From CBDUBH01 sp965365345 (GTDB taxonomy: Bacteria > Bacteroidota > Ignavibacteria > Ignavibacteriales > SURF-24): a DNA stretch of 55,280 nucleotides. A model generated the notes under the pieces. The model did no database searches. It was not told the DNA's origin and saw only the letters and a list, made by a program, of their open reading frames with translations. Positions 1 to 8,397 of the stretch are shown in pieces. How positions within the stretch are numbered: position 1 is the stretch's first letter; the number at the start of each line of letters is the position of its first letter. Position numbers and translations under genes: made by a program. The stretch is from the NCBI GenBank assembly GCA_965365345.1, contig CBDUBH010000010.1:1-55280 (forward strand), read 5' to 3'.

Positions 1-2
1 GA

Positions 3-155
3 ATCGGGATTAGATATTTATTTAATAAAAACATCGGGTTCAATCTTTTATTGGGCAACAACTACTTTTTGAATGATAAAATTGATAACAAAGCTAACGG
101 AAAGTACAACGATTACCTTTGGAAAATTAAAGCGGGAATAAATTACTATTTCTGA
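3..155 (+). CDS. C-terminal end of an outer-membrane beta-barrel protein (partial)
   Basis: The window opens inside a reading frame of which the last 50 codons are visible, ending at the TGA at 153-155. The peptide alternates polar and hydrophobic residues and ends in KAGINYYF, with a terminal aromatic Phe. This is the last-strand signature typical of BAM-inserted outer-membrane barrels. Three curlin-like genes follow, so this may be the end of an assembly or secretion component of the same system. A CsgG-like protein with an added barrel is one possibility, but 50 residues do not allow a family assignment. The barrel reading is moderately secure; the link to curli is inference from position only. 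Confidence 0.55.
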   Translation: MGIRYLFNKNIGFNLLLGNNYFLNDKIDNKANGKYNDYLWKIKAGINYYF

Positions 156-484
156 AATATAAATAACGGAATTAAAAAATTATTAACGGATCTATTTAAA
201 AGGAGGGAAGCTAGGAAGAAAAATTAAAAGAATTTTTCTGGCGGGTTAAATAGAAAGTAAAGGCAGCGGTAGAGAAGATCATTTATTTGAAAAAAATCAA
301 GTAAATGTCTGCACACTTCATCTAACGCCACCCAAGGGGTAATTTAATTTTATATATAATTAAAAGTAATACCTTTTCTTATCCTTATTTGCCTTTTCGA
401 ATCTACACACTTCGCCATGTTCATAAGTGTCTTTAATTTATTATCGAAACAATTTTAAAAAACTTTAACATGGAGAAATTAAAA
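156..484. other. Intergenic leader upstream of the curlin genes
   Basis: About 310 bases without a convincing gene. It holds a purine-rich run (aaaaggagggaag near 199) with no useful ORF behind it. Two similar motifs, tctgcacacttcatc near 307 and tctacacacttcgcc near 401, look like a degenerate direct repeat. The sequence ACACTT-N12-AAGTGT near 405 is an inverted repeat and a possible operator for the downstream gene. I see no clear promoter box or riboswitch. Confidence 0.35.
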
Positions 485-1567
485 ATGAAAAAATTATCAT
501 TTTTATTCGTTTTATTATTCGCAGGTTTAACACTTGCACAAAATAATGTAAGTACAGTAGCTCAAAATGGTAGCAATAATGATGCTGAAATTACCCAAAC
601 TGGCAGTGAAAATTCAAGTGTACTAACCCAAACTTCAAATAATATCTTTGACCTTAACCAAGATGGTAACAATAACATTTCTAAATTCGATCAAGGTAGT
701 AGTTCAAATGAAGCTTATGTTGATCAAATTGGAAATGATAATAAAGTTGCTCGTGGCGGAAATGCTGCAATTCAAGGAAAAAATAATTACTTAGATATTC
801 TTCAACAAGGAAATAATAACGAAGCAAATATCTATCAGGATGCAAGAGATCAATTTGGTTACATTGACCAAGTAGGTGATCAAAATTATGTTAAATTAGA
901 TCAAGATTCAAAGGATAATTCTGCTGATATCGATCAAATTGGTAACCTTAATAGAACATATGTTAAACAAGACGATGGAACAGCGGGTAATACAGCAACA
1001 GCATATGCTAAAGGAAACGGAAATATTACTGATATTGAACAATTAGGAAGTGCAAATCAAGCTGTTGTAGAATTAGGATATTGGGCTGCAACTTCTAATA
1101 ATACAGTAGATTTCGATCAAGAAGGTAATAATAACTATCTAGAAGCAAAAGCAAACTACTACGGAAATAATAATGTTGTTGGTAGCCAAACAGGTAACGA
1201 CAATTTATTTAGAGTTGGTATAAGAGGCGATGAAAATGAAGTAAACATGTCGGCTACCGGTGATGCAAACAGAGGCAGCTGGTCATTTAGTTCGGTTTGG
1301 CCAAATTTTTCAGATAATAATACTTTAGACATTACCCAAAACGGTAATAATAATTTAACCAACGGTGTAGTTGCCGGTGATGATAATGATATTGATATAA
1401 TTCAAACCGGATCAGGAAATAAAGTTGGAACACTTTGGTATGGTTCTGACGGTGTTAACATTACCGGAAGTTCAAACGAAGTTTATATCAATCAATCATC
1501 AAATGGTAATAGCTCATTAAATACTGTTACTGGTAATGGAAATGTTATTAATGTAAATCAAAACTAA
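485..1567 (+). CDS. Curlin-repeat (CsgA/CsgB-like) amyloid subunit
   Basis: A secreted 360-residue protein with a signal peptide (MKKLSFLFVLLFAGLTLA, cleaved before Gln19). The rest is built from curlin-type repeats of the form N-x-A-x-I-x-Q-x-G-x-x-N, seen for example as YVDQIGNDN, YIDQVGDQN, DIDQIGNLN and DIIQTGSGN. Such repeats form the beta-arcade of functional amyloid fibres outside the cell. It is more than twice the length of E. coli CsgA and very rich in Asn, Gln, Gly and Asp. An ATG also occurs at 470, but GGAG at 472-475 sits nine bases before the ATG at 485, and starting there gives the same MKKL start as the next gene, so 485 is preferred. A strong terminator follows, so it may be transcribed separately from its neighbours. 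Confidence 0.9.
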   Translation: MKKLSFLFVLLFAGLTLAQNNVSTVAQNGSNNDAEITQTGSENSSVLTQTSNNIFDLNQDGNNNISKFDQGSSSNEAYVDQIGNDNKVARGGNAAIQGKNNYLDILQQGNNNEANIYQDARDQFGYIDQVGDQNYVKLDQDSKDNSADIDQIGNLNRTYVKQDDGTAGNTATAYAKGNGNITDIEQLGSANQAVVELGYWAATSNNTVDFDQEGNNNYLEAKANYYGNNNVVGSQTGNDNLFRVGIRGDENEVNMSATGDANRGSWSFSSVWPNFSDNNTLDITQNGNNNLTNGVVAGDDNDIDIIQTGSGNKVGTLWYGSDGVNITGSSNEVYINQSSNGNSSLNTVTGNGNVINVNQN

Positions 1568-1581
1568 TATTATTCTTCTTT

Positions 1582-1615
1582 AACTCCCGCAAGTTTTCTT
1601 GCGGGAGTTTTGCTT
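1582..1615 (+). terminator. Rho-independent terminator after the first curlin gene
   Basis: A 12-bp perfect stem (AACTCCCGCAAG paired with CTTGCGGGAGTT, 1582-1609) with a TTTT loop, followed by a T-rich tail. It begins 14 bases after the stop codon. Confidence 0.9.
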
Positions 1616-1708
1616 AAAAGTAAGTCAGGGCAAATTTACTGTTAAGATTTTCAATTTATAGTTTGTTCGTTTTAAAAAACATCTTTAATAATCAAAGAGA
1701 GGGCTCTC

Positions 1709-2866
1709 GTGAAAAAATTATTTGTTCTTCTTTTCGCTATGGGCTTGTTTGCAAGCTTATCTTTTGCACAGGTTGAGAACAGTGCAAAACAATCAATCAA
1801 TGGTACAGGAAGTAAAGCAGTCACTGAACAAGATGGTAATTACAATAAGGCTACAATTATCTTAGAAGATGATATGCACAAATCTACTCAATACCAAAAA
1901 GGTGATCATAATGATGCTTCTGTTGCAACCGGAAATTATTTCTTCACAGAACATAATGTAACTAAACAAGAGCAGATTGGTGATAGAAATAATTCAAGTC
2001 TTGAAATGCAAATGGGAACAGACAATACTGCTGAAACTTTTCAAAATGGTGATAGAAATAATGCATATTTAAGAGTTAGAGGAAATGTTGGTAAAAATGA
2101 AGCAACAATGACTCAAAATGGTGATAAAAATGTTGTTTCCGGTATTCAATATGGAAATAATAACGAAATTACTACTTTTCAAAAAGGTGATGAAAATACA
2201 ATCGGCAATGCTTGGGGAACAGAAATAGGTAAAGCAGGGGTTTACCAGGAAGGTGATTTTAATAAAGCTGATGTAATGCAAAATGGTTATAAAAACAGCG
2301 CAATGGCAACTTCTGTTGGCGATCACAATACCGCAAATATTGAACAAATTGGTGATATGAATAAAGCTTTAGTTAGCCAAGTACCCGGATGGAGCCCTGT
2401 ATACAATAGAGGTACAATTGAGCAAAAAGGTAACGAAAATGAAGCTCAGATAGATCAATTTAATAGCTACAATAGAGCTAAAATTGAACAAGATGGAGAT
2501 TACAACTGGGCACTTTCACAACAAGCTGGTGATAACAACATAACTACAATGACTCAAAAAGGTAATGAAAACTACGCATTTGCAAGAGTGGTAAATGGTA
2601 AAAATAATGAAATAGAAATAGCTCAAAAAGGTACTGCAAATGTAGGAAATGCTTATTTGGAAGCTGGAAGTGATAACAATGATGTAGTGTTAGAACAAAA
2701 AGGAACCGGAAATATTGCCGGAGCTGATCCTTACTATTCAGCTACTGAAGGTATTTATATTAATGGAAGCCATAATGATGCAACCATAATGCAAAACGGC
2801 AATTCAAATTATGCAATTCAATCAGTTATTGGTAATAGTAATACTGCAGTGATTATGCAACATTAA
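1709..2866 (+). CDS. Curlin-repeat (CsgA-like) amyloid subunit
   Basis: A secreted 385-residue protein. A GTG start at 1709 is preceded by agagaggg and gives the signal peptide MKKLFVLLFAMGLFASLSFA, cleaved before Gln21. The mature part is a long chain of curlin-like repeats of roughly 20-30 residues with conserved Q-x-G-D/N-x-N corners, for example FQNGDRNNA, MTQNGDKNV, IEQIGDMNKA and MTQKGNENYA. It is a divergent paralogue of the gene upstream and probably a structural fibre subunit. Long insertions between repeats, such as near WSPVYNRG, depart from the regular E. coli pattern. The next curlin gene begins 25 bases after the stop, with no terminator between them, so these two are probably co-transcribed. 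Confidence 0.88.
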   Translation: MKKLFVLLFAMGLFASLSFAQVENSAKQSINGTGSKAVTEQDGNYNKATIILEDDMHKSTQYQKGDHNDASVATGNYFFTEHNVTKQEQIGDRNNSSLEMQMGTDNTAETFQNGDRNNAYLRVRGNVGKNEATMTQNGDKNVVSGIQYGNNNEITTFQKGDENTIGNAWGTEIGKAGVYQEGDFNKADVMQNGYKNSAMATSVGDHNTANIEQIGDMNKALVSQVPGWSPVYNRGTIEQKGNENEAQIDQFNSYNRAKIEQDGDYNWALSQQAGDNNITTMTQKGNENYAFARVVNGKNNEIEIAQKGTANVGNAYLEAGSDNNDVVLEQKGTGNIAGADPYYSATEGIYINGSHNDATIMQNGNSNYAIQSVIGNSNTAVIMQH

Positions 2867-2891
2867 TTTTAATTTTCTAAATTTATTTATT

Positions 2892-3443
2892 ATGAAAACA
2901 ATAATAGCAATTATTTTATTTGTATCGGTCAGTTTTTGCCAATCCGTTGAAACTGAAAACGAACTTTTGAGGCAGGGATTTCTAAATATTGAAGAATACA
3001 ATCAGCAAAATACTCCCGTTAATAATAAAGCTGTTGTAACTCAAAACGGAAATTTAAATTTCGCTTCGTTAAATCAGGTTCAAACATTTTCATCGCAGCA
3101 GATGAATTACGCTGAAGCCTGGCAATCCGGCGCTTTTAATGAAGTTGCAATTTCGCAGGAAGGCAGCGGAAACACAAGCGCAGCCGTTCAATACGGAAAC
3201 AATAACTCGATCGATATTGAAATTGAGGGAGATAACAACACAACCGGTTACGCTCAATTTGGTAACAATAATAATATTGAAGTCAATCTGAACGCAGATA
3301 ATATGATTCATGGTGTTCTTCAGCTTGGCAACGGAAATTTAGTTAAACAAGTTGATAACAGCTTGAATGCTCCCGAAATTCAAATTCAACAAAGAGGCGA
3401 AGGTTTAAAACTCATAATTGAAAACGGAAGTTTTCTTCGCTGA
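2892..3443 (+). CDS. Small curlin-related protein, possible minor subunit or nucleator
   Basis: A 183-residue exported protein with a hydrophobic leader ending VSVSFCQ. By analogy with its neighbours cleavage would fall before Gln17, but the Cys at 16 makes lipid attachment a weaker alternative. The centre has four or five curlin-like repeats (VTQNGNLNFA, ISQEGSGNTS, VQYGNNNS, AQFGNNNN, LQLGNGN). The last 25 residues depart from the pattern and end in the hydrophobic-basic tail IIENGSFLR. A short subunit with an atypical C-terminus next to longer curlin repeat proteins recalls the CsgB nucleator, which anchors the fibre and seeds polymerisation. That role is inferred. A strong terminator follows. 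Confidence 0.8.
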   Translation: MKTIIAIILFVSVSFCQSVETENELLRQGFLNIEEYNQQNTPVNNKAVVTQNGNLNFASLNQVQTFSSQQMNYAEAWQSGAFNEVAISQEGSGNTSAAVQYGNNNSIDIEIEGDNNTTGYAQFGNNNNIEVNLNADNMIHGVLQLGNGNLVKQVDNSLNAPEIQIQQRGEGLKLIIENGSFLR

Positions 3444-3453
3444 TTTTTTAATC

Positions 3454-3495
3454 TTCTCAGGGCATTTTAAAATGCCCTGAGAATTTATTATTTTA
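3454..3495 (+). terminator. Terminator closing the curlin gene group
   Basis: A long hairpin (TTCTCAGGGCATTTT / AAAATGCCCTGAGAA, 3454-3483), perfectly palindromic, followed by a T-rich stretch. It starts 10 bases after the stop of the third curlin gene. Confidence 0.85.
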
Positions 3496-3532
3496 TCTTA
3501 GGGTTTAACATTTAACTTTGGCGGAGTGGCAA

Positions 3533-5026
3533 TTGAAAAGTTACGGTAAAATAACTTTCGGCTTTTTAATATTATCATTAATAATTTTTTCATCATGTAA
3601 AGAAAATACGATTGAGCCGGAAGAATTCGGTTCAATTTCAGGAACTGTTTTAAGTTCTGAAACAAATCAGCCGGTTCAGGGAGCAAGCGTTACAACTTCT
3701 CCGGCATCAAATGCGGTGGTAACAGGCGTTGATGGAAAATTCAGTTTTGCGAATTTGCCAACCGGAACTTATACGGTAAATGTAAGCAAAACGGATTTTC
3801 AAAAATCTGCCGTAAGTATAAATGTTCCGGCAAATTCAACTGCACAGGCAACGGTTCTTTTAGAAAAGAAAACTTCAACTAATTCCGCTCCTTTTGCTCC
3901 GAGTGACCCGACTCCAAATGATGCTTCTGAAAATCAGCCGCTTACTGTAAAATTATCATGGAAAGCTGGCGATCCGGATAAAGGCGATTCTTTGAAATTT
4001 GATATTTATCTTTACAGATCAAACATGTCAAATTCAGAATTGATTGCGGAAAATATAAAAGATACAACTTTTACTTACGATAAATTACAATACAACACAA
4101 CTTATTTTTGGCAGGTTGTTGCAAAAGATACTGCCGGCGAATTTACGAATAGTAAAGTCTGGAGCTTTACAACCGAAAAAATGCCGCATCTATCTTTATT
4201 ATTTGCTTCAAACAGAGATGGAAATTTCGAAATTTACGCGACAGATTCAACCGCAAGCAGAATTATCAGATTGACAAACAGAACAGCAAGAGATTGGAAA
4301 CCAATTTACTCGCCTGATAGAAGTAAAATTGCTTTCACTTCTGATGAAACAAACGAGCCGCAAATTTATGTGATGAACAGTGACGGAAACAACGTTCGCA
4401 AAATCACAACAATTCCGGTAATAAGTAATTACAATAACGGAACCGGATTTGCGTGGTCGCCTGATGGAAGCTACTTAATTTACTGTAACTACGATAAACT
4501 TTACAGAATAAATTCTGATGGAACAAATTTAACTTTAATTGCAACAGCTCCGCAAGGCAGACAATTTAAAGATGTTTCATGGTCAGAATTAAATAAGATC
4601 GCAGTTTTAACAGTCGGTTCAAATCCTTTTGATAATGAAATTTATTTGGTGGATTCAAACGGTGCAAATTTTAATTTGTTTGTGGGAAATTCCAAAGGAA
4701 CAATTTCATCTCCTCACTTTTCGCCTGATGGAAATAAAATAATATTTTCACATGATCAAAGCGGAAATGAAGTTCAATCTGGCAGACAGCTAGATGCTGA
4801 TATTATAATTATGAATTTAACAAAATCCGATTCAGTAAATATTTCAAATAATAAAATTAATGGCACAAATGATTTGAACGCAAGATTTACTTCAACCGGA
4901 GCAAATATCGTTTTTGAAAATCAAGTAAATGATAACTCAAAAGCGAAAGAAGTTTGGATAATGAATGTTAACGGAAATAACAGAAGAAAAGTTTTGGATA
5001 ATGCACAAATGCCTGATTGGAGATAG
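3533..5026 (+). CDS. Lipoprotein with CarboxypepD-reg-like, FN3-like and TolB/PD40 propeller domains
   Basis: A 497-residue envelope protein. The preferred start is TTG at 3533, six bases after GGAG at 3523-3526, giving an N-terminal helix ending IIFSSC, a plausible lipobox. Domain 1 (about 28-110) is a carboxypeptidase-regulatory-like beta sandwich (SGTVLSSETNQPVQGASV). Domain 2 (about 113-215) resembles fibronectin type III (FDIYLYRSN, YFWQVVAKD). Domain 3 (about 220-497) is a TolB/PD40-type beta propeller whose blades recur as LLFASNRDGNFEIY, IAFTSDETNEPQIYVMNSDG and IIFSHDQSG. Such proteins usually bind partners at the outer membrane or periplasm; no enzyme function is visible. A TTG at 3518 in the same frame lacks a spaced SD. 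The gene stands alone between two terminators. Confidence 0.82.
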   Translation: MKSYGKITFGFLILSLIIFSSCKENTIEPEEFGSISGTVLSSETNQPVQGASVTTSPASNAVVTGVDGKFSFANLPTGTYTVNVSKTDFQKSAVSINVPANSTAQATVLLEKKTSTNSAPFAPSDPTPNDASENQPLTVKLSWKAGDPDKGDSLKFDIYLYRSNMSNSELIAENIKDTTFTYDKLQYNTTYFWQVVAKDTAGEFTNSKVWSFTTEKMPHLSLLFASNRDGNFEIYATDSTASRIIRLTNRTARDWKPIYSPDRSKIAFTSDETNEPQIYVMNSDGNNVRKITTIPVISNYNNGTGFAWSPDGSYLIYCNYDKLYRINSDGTNLTLIATAPQGRQFKDVSWSELNKIAVLTVGSNPFDNEIYLVDSNGANFNLFVGNSKGTISSPHFSPDGNKIIFSHDQSGNEVQSGRQLDADIIIMNLTKSDSVNISNNKINGTNDLNARFTSTGANIVFENQVNDNSKAKEVWIMNVNGNNRRKVLDNAQMPDWR

Positions 5027-5038
5027 TTTATAGCAGTC

Positions 5039-5307
5039 AGCTTTCAGCGGTCAGATTTTGAATAAAAAATTAAATGCCTCAGAAATTTCTGAGGCATTTT
5101 TTTATCTTAAAAATTATATCAGAAATTAATTCAAAAATTATTTATAAAATAAACGAACTGTAAAATAAAGATTACAAATCAAAAAAACTTAACGTGAAAA
5201 AAATGGAAGAATTCCTGATTTTATAAATTCCAAATTCAAAAAGGAATTTATTCATAAATTTAAAATTCTTTTTCCGGCTGAAAGCTAAAAGCTGACCGCT
5301 GAAAGCT
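5039..5307. repeat. Inverted pair of an AGCTTTCAGCGGTCAG repeat between convergent genes
   Basis: The 16-base sequence AGCTTTCAGCGGTCAG at 5039-5054 recurs as its exact reverse complement at 5292-5307. The second copy is preceded by a related partial unit (gctgaaagctaaaagctga). The pair brackets the whole gap between two convergent genes. Similar AGCTGAAAGC-type repeats are common intergenic elements in Bacteroidota/Chlorobi relatives; here they may form a long-range stem or act as 3'-end elements. Confidence 0.7.
5072..5103. terminator. Terminator between convergent genes
   Basis: The palindrome AAATGCCTCAGAAA / TTTCTGAGGCATTT (5072-5099) is followed by seven T on the plus strand. It lies 45 bases after the lipoprotein gene. 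The symmetric A-tract on the other side means it could also work on minus-strand transcripts. Confidence 0.85.
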
Positions 5308-5312
5308 TTGAC

Positions 5313-6377
5313 TCAATTCATCTCAATATTTTTTATTTTTTCTTTCGGAATTCGTGCAATAGCAAATTCAACAATTCTTTTTAAAGTTTTATTGAATGAA
5401 TATCCCGCCGCTTTTGCAGAGCGCATAAATCCGGCATCTTGTGTAAGATCGGGATTTGGATTAACTTCCAAAACATACAATTGATTATCTTTTGAAAGTC
5501 GCATATCAACTCGTGCGTAATCGCGCGCGCCAACTGCTTTGTAAGCTTTTATTGCCAATTCTTCGGCTTTTTCTTTTACGCCTTCGGGCAATTCTGCAGG
5601 ACAAACCGCAACCGTTGAATGATACGCCACATGAAAAGGATCCCATTTTGCCTGATAACTTACTATTTTTCGTAAATTATTTGGCATTCTGCTGAAATCA
5701 ATTTCGCTTATCGGTAAAACTCTCGGATTTTTATTTCCGAAAACCGAAACATTAAGTTCGCGTCCGTCAATAAATTCTTCAATTAAGGCAAACTGATTAA
5801 AAGTGTCGAAAATATATTTTACGCGGGATTTCAAAGAAGTAAAATCAGTTACAACCGAATCATTCTCAATTCCGATGCTTGCATCTTCCATCGAAGGTTT
5901 TACGATTATCGGAAATTTAAGATCAATTTCATCCAGTTCTTTTAAAGAAGCTATTCTTTTGAATTTTGGCGTGCTAACACCAAGCGATAAAAACATTCCT
6001 TTTGCCAATGGTTTTCGCTGGCAAATTCCCAAAGTTGTTGATGAAGCTCCGGTAAAAGTTACACCTAAAAGTTCTAAAAATCCCGCAAAACTCATTTCCA
6101 GATGCGATTTATTGTTGAAAAGCTCAACAAGATTAAAAACTACATCAGGGCAATTATTTTTGTAGTCATCCAAAAAAATATCAATGCTATCTTTAATATT
6201 AAGGGTGTAGGCATCAAATCCGGATTTTCTTAAAGATTGAGCCATTGCTTCAAAATCTTCAAAAGGATTATTTGTCTTGAGGTCAAAATAAGGTTCAAAA
6301 TTCAAGTTTTCTTTTTGATTTTCAGAAGTAAGAACTAAATCATTTTCCGAAATGTTGTATATAACGGCTACTTTCAT
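5313..6377 (-). CDS. D-Ala-D-Ala ligase-like ATP-grasp protein
   Basis: A 354-residue cytoplasmic ATP-grasp enzyme related to D-alanine-D-alanine ligase; the family joins a carboxylate to an amine through an acyl phosphate. Visible elements are an N-terminal substrate domain (1-110), the nucleotide-binding Lys in IIVKPS (Lys160), the central EEFIDGREL segment near 200, and the metal-ligand strand YVLEVNPNPD (301-310). Length is close to Ddl. The N-terminus lacks the typical Ddl glycine-rich opening, and the partner gene across the divergent promoter is a papain-fold C39-like protein rather than a cell-wall gene. It may therefore ligate peptides or another amino-acid substrate instead of making D-Ala-D-Ala. 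The ATP-grasp call is firm; the substrate is unknown. Confidence 0.85.
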   Translation of the reverse strand: MKVAVIYNISENDLVLTSENQKENLNFEPYFDLKTNNPFEDFEAMAQSLRKSGFDAYTLNIKDSIDIFLDDYKNNCPDVVFNLVELFNNKSHLEMSFAGFLELLGVTFTGASSTTLGICQRKPLAKGMFLSLGVSTPKFKRIASLKELDEIDLKFPIIVKPSMEDASIGIENDSVVTDFTSLKSRVKYIFDTFNQFALIEEFIDGRELNVSVFGNKNPRVLPISEIDFSRMPNNLRKIVSYQAKWDPFHVAYHSTVAVCPAELPEGVKEKAEELAIKAYKAVGARDYARVDMRLSKDNQLYVLEVNPNPDLTQDAGFMRSAKAAGYSFNKTLKRIVEFAIARIPKEKIKNIEMN

Positions 6378-6521
6378 TGCGGTTGGAAGTTTGTTTTATA
6401 AAAATATTTTAGAACAATTTGATCACATCTAAACATAATTTATTTTAAATTTGTATGCAAATTATTAAAATTGAAATAACTGATTTTGAAATTTAAAAAA
6501 TGAGATTTTTGAACAAAATAT

Positions 6522-7361
6522 ATGAGTTTTTACCCACAAAAAAATTCCTATACATGCGGACCTTTTGCGTTAAAATACGCGCTTGTTATGCTGGGGATCT
6601 TCAAAAATGAAAAAGATATAGCAAAATTTGCAGGCAGCACTTTTAGGGCGGGAACAGATGAAACCGGATTAGCAAAAGCGGCAAAAAAATTTAAGTGTGA
6701 AATGGTTTATTTTCATAAAATTTTGCCCGAAGATGCTTTACAAGAACTTAATAAACGGCTCGAAAAGAATATTCCCTGCATTTTAAGCGTAAATAATTGG
6801 GGACACTGGGCAACCGTACTCCGTTACGACAAAAAAAGATATATTGTAGTTGATAGCGGAATGGAAAGAGTAATTTCCGCATTAACTCCTAGTCAGCTTC
6901 TTAAAAAATGGAAATACGAAGAAGCCGGACTTACAAGTTTTGACGGCTACGCGCTCGTGCCTAAATTTAAAGTTGCCGCAAAAGCGTTTTTCACTTTGGA
7001 TAAAGTAAAATTCTTAATGTACAAACGAAATGCGGAACTCGCTTACAATTGGGACACATATTTTGAAGATATGACAGATATTTGCATACCGCGCACGCTA
7101 AAAACATCAAATTTTATTACATTTAGTGAATTCCTTCGCAGGCATGAAAAGTTGATAACCGAACAGATAATATTTTGGCACGGAAATCCGGATCAAAAAG
7201 AATTAAAAAGAATATTGAAAAATTTTCAATTTGTGTGCGAAGTTTACGATCTTGTGGTTTTGGAAAGAGAAGAAAAAAAAGCGATAATTGCAGTTACTTC
7301 ACTTTTGATGATGTACGCCTGCGGAAAATACGGAATGGATCCGTTTTTTATTGAAGATTAA
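6522..7361 (+). CDS. C39-like papain-fold peptidase or related cysteine enzyme
   Basis: A 279-residue cytoplasmic protein with no signal peptide or membrane helix. The N-terminal 120 residues show the peptidase C39-like arrangement: Gln6 and catalytic Cys12 in SYTCGPFALKYAL, then His95 in NWGHWATVLRY and Asp111 in IVVDSG. C39 domains cleave leader peptides at double-glycine sites in bacteriocin exporters, but here there is no ABC transporter. The last 160 residues match no domain I recognise. It is divergent from the ATP-grasp ligase with a 144-base shared control region, a pairing that recalls predicted peptide-ligation or peptide-modification gene pairs. The triad is seen; the substrate and role are not known. 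Confidence 0.78.
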   Translation: MSFYPQKNSYTCGPFALKYALVMLGIFKNEKDIAKFAGSTFRAGTDETGLAKAAKKFKCEMVYFHKILPEDALQELNKRLEKNIPCILSVNNWGHWATVLRYDKKRYIVVDSGMERVISALTPSQLLKKWKYEEAGLTSFDGYALVPKFKVAAKAFFTLDKVKFLMYKRNAELAYNWDTYFEDMTDICIPRTLKTSNFITFSEFLRRHEKLITEQIIFWHGNPDQKELKRILKNFQFVCEVYDLVVLEREEKKAIIAVTSLLMMYACGKYGMDPFFIED

Positions 7362-7403
7362 TATTTTCAAAAAAATAAATATTTCAAAAATAATTGAGGA
7401 AAA

Positions 7404-7967
7404 ATGAACAATATTTCACGCTACCCGAAAGTTTTGGATCGTAATAAATCCGCTTTGCTTATAATTGATATTCAGGAAAGAATTATTAATGTTATGCAAA
7501 ATCCTGAAGAAGTTGTAAAAAATACTTCCAAATTAATTGAAGGCTGTAAAATTTTGAACGTTCCGGTTTTTTACACCGAACAATATCCAAAAGGATTGGG
7601 CGCAACCGTAAAGGAATTAAAAGATATTTTGGAAAACGAAGCAGTTCAAAAAATGAGTTTCAGCTGCTCGGGCGCGGGCGATCTTTTCGAGGATCTCAAA
7701 TCAAAAAATATTGAACAAATTATTGTCTGTGGAATAGAAAGTCACGTTTGTGTTCAGCAGACAGTTTTGGATCTTTTATCAAACGGATTTCAAGTTGATG
7801 TTGCTGCTGATGCGGTTTCTTCACGAAAAGAAAAAGATTATAATATCGCTTTGCAAAGAATGAGTAAAAACGGGGCGGAAGTTACAACAACCGAATCAAT
7901 TTTGTTTGAACTTTTGAATGTTTGCGGAACAGATGAATTTAAAATGATCTCAAAATTAGTAAAATGA
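7404..7967 (+). CDS. Isochorismatase-family cysteine hydrolase
   Basis: A 187-residue cytoplasmic hydrolase of the isochorismatase-like fold. The catalytic triad is visible: Asp22 in LLIIDIQE, Lys83 in AVQKMSFSC and Cys116 in CGIESHVCVQQT. The cis-peptide motif GIESHVC is typical of the YcaC/ISOC branch, which acts on small amides or thio-compounds. The true substrate cannot be read from sequence. Start chosen at 7404 after attgagg-aaaa. It follows the C39-like gene by 42 bases with no terminator, so both may share a transcript. Confidence 0.88.
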   Translation: MNNISRYPKVLDRNKSALLIIDIQERIINVMQNPEEVVKNTSKLIEGCKILNVPVFYTEQYPKGLGATVKELKDILENEAVQKMSFSCSGAGDLFEDLKSKNIEQIIVCGIESHVCVQQTVLDLLSNGFQVDVAADAVSSRKEKDYNIALQRMSKNGAEVTTTESILFELLNVCGTDEFKMISKLVK

Positions 7968-8360
7968 TCTTTCTTCAATTAAAATTTTTAAATGAACTTT
8001 TCATTCTGTAAAAATCAAAATTGGTTTTAAAGATTTGAAAAAACTGATAATTAAATAAATTTCATAAATTTGAAAATCATCCGGAATAATTGAACTTTAT
8101 TTTCAAAAACTAAAATTTCATTTTAGAATTTTATTTACCGTTAAATGAAATATAAATCAGCAAAATAAAACCGGCGTTCCTGTAAAATTGGGTTTCGGCG
8201 GTTTTTACTTTAAACAAAAAAATGAAAATTATTTTTGAAAAAATTTAAAACCGAATCAAAATTCAAAACATCTAAATAGAAAATGACTTTTCAAGTTAGA
8301 ATAAATTTTGTAGAATGAATTAAAGACTAATCAATAATCTGGAACTTATGAAACAAAATT
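7968..8360. other. AT-rich intergenic region
   Basis: About 390 bases with no ORF or RNA I can recognise. Near 8168 there is a weak imperfect inverted arrangement (aaaaccggcg ... cggcggttttt) that might terminate the upstream transcript, but its 3' arm does not pair cleanly. The far end contains the promoter-like boxes listed separately. Confidence 0.35.
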
Positions 8361-8388
8361 TTGCTTTTGTTTTATAATATTAAATTTG
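8361..8388 (+). promoter_or_regulatory. Bacteroidota-type promoter candidate for prc
   Basis: TTG at 8361-8363 is followed after 17 bases by TAAATTTG at 8381-8388. This matches the TTG / TAnnTTTG pattern of Bacteroidota sigma-A promoters. Transcription would start about 8393-8396, leaving almost no leader before the ATG codons at 8398 and 8404. In such AT-rich DNA a chance match is possible. Confidence 0.4.
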
Positions 8389-8397
8389 TATTGGAAT

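Noticed and set aside
470..484. ATG at 470 as the start of the first curlin gene
   Set aside because: It has no SD, whereas GGAG between the two ATGs is well spaced for 485, and the paralogue also begins MKKL.
485..2866. Regular repeats that might be mistaken for a CRISPR array
   Set aside because: They are in-frame curlin protein repeats with degenerate DNA sequence and no constant-length spacers.
5803..6165. 120-codon plus-strand ORF
   Set aside because: It is antisense to the well-supported ATP-grasp gene.
8386..8397. TTG start for prc at 8386
   Set aside because: It lies within the TAAATTTG promoter box, and ATG codons at 8398/8404 give a normal signal peptide.
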